Assembly: GCA_934481505.1 (NCBI GenBank)
Contig: CAKSPP010000066.1
Coordinates: 1 to 7,089, forward strand
Length of the DNA stretch: 7,089 nucleotides
Direction of reading: 5' to 3'
Source: an uncultured Eubacteriales bacterium
GTDB taxonomy: Bacteria; Bacillota; Clostridia; Oscillospirales; UBA644
Shown: positions 1 through 4,721 of the stretch, one piece after another
Layout of the letters: every line of letters starts with the position of its first letter
How positions within the stretch are numbered: the first letter of the stretch is position 1
Translations under genes and position numbers: made by a program
The notes under the pieces: model-generated
Told to the model about the DNA's origin: nothing
Databases searched by the model: none
The model's input: the letters and a program-made list of their open reading frames with translations, nothing else

Positions 1-1050
1 GAAAGCGAAGAAGTCGGAGTTTCTCTTGAAGAACCCGTCTACTGCATATTTATGCTCAGAATACGAAACGGTTATATCGTCGGCGAAAGATGCGATATTT
101 TCGATATAAATGTCGCGGAAAACACCGACACCCTTATGAGCGACTATATTTCACGGTATTACGCGGAAACCGAAGATATGCCGAAATATATTTACTGCTC
201 CCTGCCGTTTACCGATATGCCGCTACTCAATGACTGGCTCGACGGCAAAATCAAAACAGCGAAACTCGAACAGGACAAAGCGATTCTCGAAACGGCAAAG
301 AAAAACTGCCGCGAAAGAATTCTTCAACACGCAGGAAAAGCCTATAAAGCGGAAAGAGACCTTTCTGCGTTCCGCGAATTTACGGGGATTTCTTCTGCCG
401 ACAATATGGAAGTTTACGACATTTCGCATATTGCGGGAGAAAACGTCGTATGCGTATTTATTTCCTGCGTAAACGGCAAACCCGAAAAAAGCAGATATAA
501 GCGGTTCAAGATTGAAAAAACTTACGGAAACGACGATACCGCATATATGAAAGAAGCCGTTAAAAGAAGACTTGCTCGCTATTTTGACGGAGACAAAAAT
601 TTTGCTCCGCTCCCCGACGTTATTATCTGCGACGGAGGACTCGGACAGATTCACGCGGTTTCGGAAGCTGTTTCCGATTTCAATGCGAACATCACCGTCA
701 TAGGCTTGAAAAAAGACAGCAGACACCGCACAAAATCGGTTGTTTTCGGCGACGGAAGAGAACTTCTGCTTGAAAAAAATCACGATGTTTTCGCTTTCTG
801 CGGAAATTTACAGGAGGAAGTCCACCGCTACGCGATAGCATATCATAAAAAGCTCCGCGACGAACAGGAAAAGCGTTCCGAGCTCTATGAAATAGAGGGT
901 GTCGGAAAAACGCGTGCCAAAAACCTGTTTTTGCATTTCAAGTCTTTCGAAAAAATCAAAAATGCGACGGTCGAAGATCTTTCCGCCGTCAAAGGAGTAT
1001 CCCCCGCACTCGCCGAAAAGATAAACGAATATTTCAAAGATAAAAGATAA
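1..1050 (+). CDS. uvrC: UvrABC excinuclease subunit C, C-terminal part (5' end off window)
   Basis: This is the C-terminal 349 residues of UvrC, the nuclease subunit of nucleotide excision repair, which incises damaged DNA on both sides of a lesion after UvrA/UvrB recognition. The frame is open from base 1, so the GIY-YIG domain and the UvrB-binding region lie upstream of the window. The RNase H-like endonuclease domain is clear: YDISHIAG (Asp at 418-420), NDDTAYMKEAVKRR, PDVIICDGG (Asp at 631-633) and QEEVHRYAIAYHKKLR (His at 823-825) match the family's D-D-H catalytic set. The tail, from about ELYEIEGVGKTRAKNL to the end, is the double helix-hairpin-helix DNA-binding domain that ends most UvrC proteins. 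The stop is TAA at 1048-1050, followed after 32 bases by the WYL regulator gene, with no terminator between. All catalytic residues expected in this part are present, so the protein looks functional. An internal ATG at 52 is not a real start. Confidence 0.96.
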   Translation, partial: ESEEVGVSLEEPVYCIFMLRIRNGYIVGERCDIFDINVAENTDTLMSDYISRYYAETEDMPKYIYCSLPFTDMPLLNDWLDGKIKTAKLEQDKAILETAKKNCRERILQHAGKAYKAERDLSAFREFTGISSADNMEVYDISHIAGENVVCVFISCVNGKPEKSRYKRFKIEKTYGNDDTAYMKEAVKRRLARYFDGDKNFAPLPDVIICDGGLGQIHAVSEAVSDFNANITVIGLKKDSRHRTKSVVFGDGRELLLEKNHDVFAFCGNLQEEVHRYAIAYHKKLRDEQEKRSELYEIEGVGKTRAKNLFLHFKSFEKIKNATVEDLSAVKGVSPALAEKINEYFKDKR

Positions 1051-1082
1051 ACCGACACTTAACGATACAGAAGGAGAAGAAT

Positions 1083-2045
1083 ATGTCCGAACAGCATTCA
1101 AGAAAAACAAAAATACTGTATCTGCTCGACATTTTGACGAAAATGACCGATGAGGAAAACGGTCTGACGCTCACGCAGATATTCGACAATCTGTATCTGA
1201 AAGGAATTTCGGCGGAAAGAAAATCGATATACAGCGATATTCAGGCGTTAAAACAGGCAGGATATCAGATAAAAAAGAAAAAAAGAGGAGACGAAGTCAC
1301 CTATCATATGGTAAGCGACAACCTCACCTCTTCCGACATATATCTTCTTTCCCAGCTCTTGCAGACAACGGATTTTATCACTCACCAGCAGGCAAACGAA
1401 CTTGTCCTCAAACTCGCAAAGCTGACAAACGTCAAAAACGAAAACAGAATTCTGAGCTCAATGCTTAAATTCATAAACAACAATAAAAACGATCTTTCCG
1501 AAAAAACAATTAAAATCTGCGACGCGATTTTTAACGGCAAGAAGATAACTTTTGCGTACAGAGGGCTTAAATATAATGTTTCGCCCCTTGTAATAACCGT
1601 TGTCGACAGCACCTGTTACCTTGTCGCGGGAAGCCGTTCTTTTGACGATAATTTCGATTTCTTCGATATCGACGAACTTTCGGAAATAACGATTATCGAC
1701 AGAAAAGCGGCGGCTCCGGGAGAGATTGCGGATAACCCCGATTTTGATCTTTCGCTTTATATAAGACAAAACCTCGACCTGAAAAAAAATCAGGAAATTG
1801 CCGTAACTCTCGAAATATCGGAGGACTCGATATTCGTTTTCATGAACGAATTCGCGGAAGACCGTTTTGCGGGGAAAGCAAGAATAGAAAAACAGGAAAC
1901 GACTTTCCTTGTCGAAACGACATTGAAACTCACTCCGAAATTCATTTCGTATCTTTATAAAAACAGCGACGAAATCAAGGTTCTTTCTCCGAAATGTATC
2001 ATTAAAAAGATAGAAAGAATCGACAAACTCGCAAAAAATATATAA
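1083..2045 (+). CDS. WYL-domain transcriptional regulator (YafY/DeoR-like)
   Basis: A 320-residue predicted DNA-binding regulator. Residues about 5-75 form a winged helix of the kind found before WYL domains (RKTKILYLLDILTK, then SAERKSIYSDIQALKQAGYQI, the HTH and the start of the wing, followed by a lysine-rich turn). Residues about 140-210 correspond to a WYL domain: ITFAYRGLKYNVSPLVI, then TCYLVAGSR where the name motif Trp-Tyr-Leu reads Cys-Tyr-Leu (178-180), then FDIDELSEITIID in place of the usual FRLDRI. The remaining about 100 residues fit the WYL C-terminal extension. The start at 1083 is preceded by GAAGGAGAAG at good spacing. WYL domains are thought to bind ligands, often nucleic-acid-like, and many such regulators act in DNA damage or defence control. 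Here it lies between uvrC and a tRNA-modification gene, probably cotranscribed; its target is unknown. The altered WYL and Arg positions suggest a diverged ligand site. Confidence 0.85.
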   Translation: MSEQHSRKTKILYLLDILTKMTDEENGLTLTQIFDNLYLKGISAERKSIYSDIQALKQAGYQIKKKKRGDEVTYHMVSDNLTSSDIYLLSQLLQTTDFITHQQANELVLKLAKLTNVKNENRILSSMLKFINNNKNDLSEKTIKICDAIFNGKKITFAYRGLKYNVSPLVITVVDSTCYLVAGSRSFDDNFDFFDIDELSEITIIDRKAAAPGEIADNPDFDLSLYIRQNLDLKKNQEIAVTLEISEDSIFVFMNEFAEDRFAGKARIEKQETTFLVETTLKLTPKFISYLYKNSDEIKVLSPKCIIKKIERIDKLAKNI

Positions 2046-3001
2046 TGGACAAAATAAATATTGAAAATAAAGTCTTTCTTGCACCTCTTGCCGGAATTTC
2101 CGACAGGGCGTTCAGAGAGATCTGCGTTTCTTTCGGGGCGGATATCACCGTTTCGGAAATGATAAGTGCAAAGGGGCTTTATTACAAGGATAAGAATACC
2201 GCCCGCCTGTCTTCTTCGGGAGACGCGGAAAAAGGGAAATTCGGAATTCAGCTTTTCGGTTCGGAACCCGACATTATCGAATATGCGGTAAAAAAGATTT
2301 CGGAGCTTTCCCCTCTTTTTATCGATATAAATATGGGCTGCCCCGTGCCGAAAATCGTCGGAAATCACGAGGGTTCATACCTGATGACACAGCCGAAACT
2401 CGTTTTCGACATAGTAAAAAGTGCCGTAAACGCAACGGATATTCCCGTTTCGGTAAAAATGAGAGCCGGTTTTGCGGGTGAAAACAAGAACGCTCCCGAA
2501 ATTGCAAAAGCTGCGGAAGACGCAGGAGCAGCGTTTGTAACCGTTCACGGAAGAACAAAAGAAATGATGTATTCCGGAAAAGCCGACCTTGAAATAATCG
2601 GAAAAGTCAAACAGACGGTAAAAATCCCGGTAGTCGGAAACGGCGATATTTTTTCTTATGAAGACGCCGTAAGAATGAAAAACGAAACGGACTGCGACGC
2701 CGTAATGGTTGCAAGAGGTGCACTCGGAAATCCTTATATTTTCGAAGAAATAAAATGCAAAGCGGAGGGAAAAGATTATAAGAAACCTTCCGACAGAGAA
2801 AAACTCGAAACAGCCTTGCGACATCTGCGGCTGATAATAGAATATAAGGGCGAAAAAGTAGCAATTCCGGAAAGCCGCAAGCATATGGCATGGTATCTCA
2901 AAGGAATGAAAAACTCCGCCGAAACCAAAAATAAAATATTTACGGCTGAAAGCTACGGCGAAATTGAAGATATTCTCGAAAATTTTCTGCTGCAAAAATA
3001 A
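2045..3001 (+). CDS. dusB: tRNA-dihydrouridine synthase, DusB-like
   Basis: A 318-residue FMN-dependent tRNA-dihydrouridine synthase, which reduces specific uridines in the tRNA body to dihydrouridine using NADPH. The TIM-barrel signatures are in order: VFLAPLAGISDRAFR (10-24, FMN phosphate side), FGIQLFGSEPDII (66-78), DINMGCPVPKIVGNHEGSYLM (94-114) with catalytic Cys99, VSVKMRAG (135-142, Lys138), VTVHGRT (165-171, His168), VVGNGDI (196-202) and ARGALGNPYIF (223-233). The C-terminal helical tRNA-binding domain contains RKHMAWYLKGM (278-288). Length is normal for DusB. The start ATG overlaps the TAA of the WYL gene by one base (TAATG) and has no good ribosome site of its own, so translation is probably coupled. 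A strong hairpin terminator follows the stop. DusB versus another Dus subgroup is judged by motif style only, so the symbol is less certain than the family. Confidence 0.93.
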   Translation: MDKINIENKVFLAPLAGISDRAFREICVSFGADITVSEMISAKGLYYKDKNTARLSSSGDAEKGKFGIQLFGSEPDIIEYAVKKISELSPLFIDINMGCPVPKIVGNHEGSYLMTQPKLVFDIVKSAVNATDIPVSVKMRAGFAGENKNAPEIAKAAEDAGAAFVTVHGRTKEMMYSGKADLEIIGKVKQTVKIPVVGNGDIFSYEDAVRMKNETDCDAVMVARGALGNPYIFEEIKCKAEGKDYKKPSDREKLETALRHLRLIIEYKGEKVAIPESRKHMAWYLKGMKNSAETKNKIFTAESYGEIEDILENFLLQK

Positions 3002-3012
3002 ATATATTATAT

Positions 3013-3051
3013 AATGAAAAGTCCTTCGGAAAAACCGAAGGACTTTTCATT
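3013..3051 (+). terminator. Intrinsic terminator after dus (possibly bidirectional)
   Basis: A perfect 17-bp inverted repeat (3013-3029 with 3035-3051) around an AAAAA loop (3030-3034), starting 11 bases after the dus stop. The core is GTCCTTCGG/CCGAAGGAC. The outer arms carry AAAA on the 5' side and TTTT on the 3' side, followed by TTGTTGTTG, so the T-rich tail is partly inside the stem. Because the arms are symmetric and AT-rich sequence lies on both sides, it could also end transcription arriving from the minus-strand gene at 3115-3468. Confidence 0.88.
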
Positions 3052-3114
3052 TGTTGTTGCAACATTTATAGGAGAGGACAATAATGACGCAGTCTTTGTA
3101 TGATAAAGAGTCTT

Positions 3115-3468
3115 TTATTCTTTACAAAGTTTTTTAAGTAAAAAGTATACGCCGATGCCTGCGGCAAGAGCGAGAATCGCTTCTCCGCCGACAGCAAAGG
3201 CAAAACCTCTGCTCTGCCCCGCAATAAGGCTCAAAGTCGTGAAAACCGACACCGTTATTCCGATTGCTCCGGAAAACGCGGGAGCTTTCTTTGCGGCTTT
3301 TTCTTTTTCAGCCGATATCGCACGCGAAATGCTCTTTTTTATTCTTTTCTTAAAGGAAAGCCATCTGTCATAATTTGCAGCCGAATCTTTCGCCTGATTT
3401 TCAACATAGGCAAGTCCCGACCGTCTGCCGGCACCGACCATTCCGTATTCCGCATATCTTTCCGCCAT
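3115..3468 (-). CDS. Hypothetical small two-helix membrane protein
   Basis: A 117-residue protein of unknown family. Residues 1-37 are polar with many Gly, Ala and Tyr. Residues 38-61 form a strongly basic stretch (FKKRIKKSISRA, then AEKEKAAKK). Two hydrophobic segments follow, at about 64-84 and 89-111, separated by a short turn (GQSRG); the second contains a Glu at 96. The protein ends LLKKLCKE. Positive charges before the first and after the second segment predict a membrane hairpin with both termini in the cytoplasm. The start is secure: on the minus strand GGAGGATA lies just upstream of the ATG, with a consensus SigA promoter further upstream. It diverges from the XRE repressor and metalloprotease-like genes and shares an operator motif with them, so it is likely their regulatory target. 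Size and topology would fit a holin-like, immunity or stress membrane protein, but no family is recognised and no function is claimed. Confidence 0.8.
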   Translation of the reverse strand: MAERYAEYGMVGAGRRSGLAYVENQAKDSAANYDRWLSFKKRIKKSISRAISAEKEKAAKKAPAFSGAIGITVSVFTTLSLIAGQSRGFAFAVGGEAILALAAGIGVYFLLKKLCKE

Positions 3469-3505
3469 CTTTTTATCCTCCGTTGTTTATCTTCTTTACG
3501 GTGAT

Positions 3506-3534
3506 ATTATATCACATAAGGTGAACATTGTCAA
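3506..3534 (-). promoter_or_regulatory. SigA promoter of the minus-strand membrane-protein gene
   Basis: Read on the minus strand, this is TTGACA (3534-3529), a 17-base spacer, then TATAAT (3511-3506): both boxes match consensus exactly with ideal spacing. It lies about 40 bases upstream of the start codon at 3468. Such a strong promoter would normally need a repressor to keep it off, which fits the operator-like motif inside its spacer. Confidence 0.9.
3510..3523 (-). promoter_or_regulatory. Operator-like motif, copy 1 (CACCTTATGTGATA)
   Basis: Minus-strand copy of CACN5GTGATA, lying in the spacer of the minus-strand promoter and overlapping two bases of its -10 box. The core CAC-N5-GTG is a dyad, here extended to TCAC-N5-GTGA (3512-3524). 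The outer TATCAC also forms a second inverted repeat with GTGATA at 3501-3506 (GTGATA-TTA-TATCAC, 3501-3515). A protein bound here would block RNA polymerase. The likely binder is the XRE repressor encoded at 3718; this is inference. Confidence 0.6.
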
Positions 3535-3560
3535 GCGTTATTTGTGTCTTTTTTATGAAT

Positions 3561-3574
3561 TATCACATTTCGTG
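3561..3574 (-). promoter_or_regulatory. Operator-like motif, copy 2 (CACGAAATGTGATA)
   Basis: A second minus-strand copy of CACN5GTGATA, in the middle of the divergent region and about 51 bases centre to centre from copy 1. It overlaps no visible promoter box. In a repressor system it could be an auxiliary site for cooperative binding or looping. It supports the motif because it keeps the CAC, GTG and the trailing ATA while the five-base spacer differs. Confidence 0.5.
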
Positions 3575-3644
3575 CATATGACAATCCTTATATATAGGCA
3601 TTATTCACAATTAGCAAAATTTTTGAAAACTTTTCCAAGAGAGG

Positions 3645-3674
3645 TTGACAAATACACCTTCCGTGATATATAAT
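3645..3674 (+). promoter_or_regulatory. SigA promoter of the XRE repressor and metalloprotease-like unit
   Basis: TTGACA at 3645-3650, an 18-base spacer, then TATAAT at 3669-3674, about 44 bases before the repressor start codon. Both boxes match consensus; the spacer is one base longer than ideal. The spacer contains operator copy 3, in nearly the same position as copy 1 in the opposing promoter. Confidence 0.88.
3655..3668 (+). promoter_or_regulatory. Operator-like motif, copy 3 (CACCTTCCGTGATA)
   Basis: Plus-strand copy of CACN5GTGATA lying wholly between the -35 and -10 boxes of the repressor promoter, four bases after the -35 box. Copy 1 starts five bases after its own -35 box. This matched placement suggests that one protein, most simply the repressor encoded 50 bases downstream, acts on both promoters and controls its own synthesis. 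Confidence 0.6.
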
Positions 3675-3717
3675 AAGAACAGAAACTCAAAACAAGTTAA
3701 AGGGTGAGGAAAAAATT

Positions 3718-4086
3718 ATGGAAATGCAATTCAAAAACAACCTGAGGGCTCTCCGCAAAAAAGCGGGAATCACTCAGAAAGAAGTCGCCGCGGCTCTCGG
3801 CGTTGCATTGTCAACGGTTGCGATGTGGGAAACCGGCTGTCGCCAGCCCGACTATGAGACATTGAATAAAATCGCCGATTATTACGGCGTAAGTTATAAT
3901 CAGCTGCTTTCCGACTGTTCAGAAGAAAGCGAAAGAGATGAAGACGAAGTTTTCGTTCTCCGAGACTTGTTGAGAACCAGACCCGAAATGAAAATGCTCT
4001 TTTCGGTTTCGAAAAATGCGTCGAAAGAAGATATCGAAAGGGCCGTCGCTATTATCGAAGCGTTAAAATCCAACGACGGAAACTGA
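3718..4086 (+). CDS. XRE/cI-family repressor (ImmR-like)
   Basis: A 122-residue regulator. Residues about 5-65 are a Cro/cI-type helix-turn-helix: LRALRKKAGITQKEVAAALG supplies the first helices, ALSTVAMWETGCRQP carries the recognition helix and WETG turn, and TLNKIADYYGVSYNQLL closes the domain. An acidic linker (SEESERDEDE, about 68-77) leads to a C-terminal helical segment (LRTRPEMKMLFSVSKNASKEDIERAVAIIEALK, given here as positions 85-117) of the kind found in phage and ICE repressors such as ImmR, probably for dimerisation. The start at 3718 has GAGG eight bases upstream; an ATG two codons later is possible. The stop is three bases before the metalloprotease-like gene, so the two form an operon. 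It probably binds the CACN5GTGATA sites in its own promoter and the divergent one. No integrase or other phage gene is visible, so this may be a resident module or a remnant of a mobile element. Confidence 0.88.
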   Translation: MEMQFKNNLRALRKKAGITQKEVAAALGVALSTVAMWETGCRQPDYETLNKIADYYGVSYNQLLSDCSEESERDEDEVFVLRDLLRTRPEMKMLFSVSKNASKEDIERAVAIIEALKSNDGN

Positions 4087-4089
4087 TTT

Positions 4090-4308
4090 ATGAACGATAT
4101 ATTCATAAGGCTTGTCAATCTGCCGTCCACCGTTAAAGGGATAACCGTGACCGACGGCAACGATGACTACAATATATATATTAACGCAAAACTCTCGCCC
4201 GACGAGAGGGAAAAAGTCCTTGAACATGAGAAAAGGCATATTGAAAACAACGATTTTTCCTCTCTCGAAGACATCGAAGCAATCGAAGACAGGGCAAGCG
4301 GCAAATAG
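4090..4308 (+). CDS. Miniature ImmA/IrrE-like metallopeptidase
   Basis: A 72-residue protein with a zinc-protease motif, HEKRH (46-50), in the context KVLEHEKRHIENNDF. A downstream glutamate in DIEAIEDRA (E66 is the best candidate, E63 the alternative) could be the third metal ligand, as in ImmA/IrrE (COG2856) enzymes. The N-terminal part (FIRLVNLPSTVKGITV, then DDYNIYINAKLSPDE) resembles short IrrE N-terminal-like proteins that I recall beside XRE regulators in Clostridia. ImmA of ICEBs1 is over twice as long and cleaves the repressor ImmR to induce its element; IrrE/PprI does the same to DdrO. By analogy this protein may cleave or inactivate the repressor encoded three bases upstream. It has only a weak ribosome site (GGA), so translational coupling is likely. 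The stop is TAG at 4306-4308, with no clear terminator before the next promoter. Activity of such a small domain is inferred, not shown. Confidence 0.72.
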   Translation: MNDIFIRLVNLPSTVKGITVTDGNDDYNIYINAKLSPDEREKVLEHEKRHIENNDFSSLEDIEAIEDRASGK

Positions 4309-4347
4309 CGGTTTTGTGACAAAACTGCAAAACCTTCCGATTACCTA

Positions 4348-4376
4348 TTGACAAATGCTTCGGGAAATGTTAAAAT
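4348..4376 (+). promoter_or_regulatory. SigA promoter of the met leader and metQNI operon
   Basis: TTGACA at 4348-4353, a 17-base spacer and TAAAAT at 4371-4376. Transcription would start near 4383, leaving about 25 bases before the leader peptide start codon. No other convincing promoter is visible between here and metQ, so the transporter genes should depend on reading through the terminator at 4530-4563. Confidence 0.88.
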
Positions 4377-4407
4377 GCCTCATAAATATTTCACAGGAGA
4401 AAATACG

Positions 4408-4512
4408 ATGAAAAAATTCACCGCGATCGTTATGGATATTTTCATGATGTGCATGTTCCGCATGTGCATGCTTTCGCGTACAATTTTTTCAAAAGAACTT
4501 TCTTCTATCTAA
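4408..4512 (+). CDS. Met/Cys-rich leader peptide upstream of metQ
   Basis: A 34-residue reading frame with a strong ribosome site (AGGAG at 4395-4399, eight bases before ATG), right behind a good promoter. It begins MKKFTAIVMDIF, then carries MMCMFRMCM at residues 13-21, and ends ..SKELSSI with TAA at 4510-4512. Seven of 34 residues are Met (counting the start) and two are Cys, with five Met and two Cys in nine codons at 4444-4470. An intrinsic terminator follows and the first gene beyond it is a methionine-type substrate-binding protein. This is the composition and position expected of a leader peptide whose translation speed reports charged tRNA-Met and/or tRNA-Cys. A Met/Cys-rich metal-binding peptide is the main alternative, but the attenuator layout argues against it. 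Confidence 0.72.
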   Translation: MKKFTAIVMDIFMMCMFRMCMLSRTIFSKELSSI

Positions 4513-4539
4513 CTGATATCCGATATAACAAGAGGGAAG
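4498..4539 (+). promoter_or_regulatory. Candidate antiterminator pairing in the met leader
   Basis: CTTTCTTCT (4498-4506), just before the leader stop codon, can pair with AGAGGGAAG (4531-4539), the 5' arm of the terminator: nine consecutive pairs, two of them G-U. A ribosome that finishes the leader and sits on the stop at 4510-4512 would cover 4498-4506 and let the terminator form. A ribosome stalled in the Met/Cys cluster ending at 4470 would leave it free, so the antiterminator could form and metQNI be transcribed. In addition, 4499-4506 can pair with the leader's ribosome site AGGAGAAA (4395-4402; eight pairs, one G-U), a possible third state. The pairings are read from sequence; the mechanism is inference. 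Confidence 0.6.
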
Positions 4540-4563
4540 CTTTTTTGAAAGTTTCCCTCTTTT
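4530..4563 (+). terminator. Attenuator-type intrinsic terminator before metQ
   Basis: A 14-bp stem (4530-4543 with 4548-4561) with one G-U pair and a TTTG loop. The strong part is AGAGGGAA/TTTCCCTCT and the 3' side runs into TTTTATTAT. It lies 17 bases after the stop codon of the leader peptide and 158 bases before the metQ start, so it separates the promoter from the transporter genes. This placement is typical of an attenuator rather than an end-of-operon terminator. Confidence 0.87.
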
Positions 4564-4570
4564 ATTATGC

Positions 4571-4632
4571 AATGTGAAAGGATAATGTGAAATGATAACG
4601 ATGGCAAAAATAATCGTGATAACCAATATCAC
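4571..4632 (+). repeat. Short repeats in the metQ untranslated leader
   Basis: Two adjacent 13-base units, AATGTGAAAGGAT (4571-4583) and AATGTGAAATGAT (4584-4596), differ at one base. Just downstream GTGATA (4616-4621) and TATCAC (4627-4632) form a six-bp inverted repeat around ACCAA. They lie in the 158-base stretch between the terminator and metQ. No SAM riboswitch or T-box signature (for example the AGGGUGGNACCGCG antiterminator bulge) is visible. The inverted repeat shares its half-sites with the operators at 3510-3668 but not their CACN5GTG arrangement, so it is not called as one. Role unknown. Confidence 0.5.
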
Positions 4633-4721
4633 AAATAAGCGAATGTGCCGCTCTTAAAATGTACCCCATTAAAATTTTGATATTAGAAAGAAAAAAACAG
4701 TTTAAAAGGAGACAATCAACC

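Noticed and set aside
3155..3373. A 72-codon plus-strand frame inside the minus-strand membrane gene
   Set aside because: No ribosome site or promoter, and it is the complement of a gene with a perfect promoter and ribosome site.
3469..3717. Phage or ICE attachment site, integrase remnants or other mobile-element traces near the XRE gene
   Set aside because: No integrase, recombinase, direct-repeat att pair or tRNA gene is visible in the window; the region is explained by two promoters and operators.
4310..4334. Terminator after the metalloprotease-like gene
   Set aside because: GGTTTTG/CAAAACC can pair, with an alternative GTTTTG-TGA-CAAAAC hairpin, but the stems are weak and no T-tract follows.
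4163..4351. A 62-codon frame overlapping the metalloprotease-like gene
   Set aside because: Out of frame with the HEKRH protein, no ribosome site, low-complexity translation.
4616..4632. A fourth operator for the XRE repressor in front of metQ
   Set aside because: GTGATA and TATCAC half-sites are present but face the other way, with no CACN5GTG core, so it does not match the three sites at 3510-3668.
4659..4721. Upstream in-frame ATG that would extend MetQ by 21 residues
   Set aside because: The extension (MYPIKILILERKKQFKRRQST) precedes a perfect lipoprotein signal peptide starting at 4722, where the ribosome site is correctly spaced.
4564..4721. SAM riboswitch or Met T-box upstream of metQ
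   Set aside because: No T-box bulge sequence or recognisable SAM-I core could be found; the region is AT-rich with only short repeats. The control element appears to be the upstream peptide attenuator.
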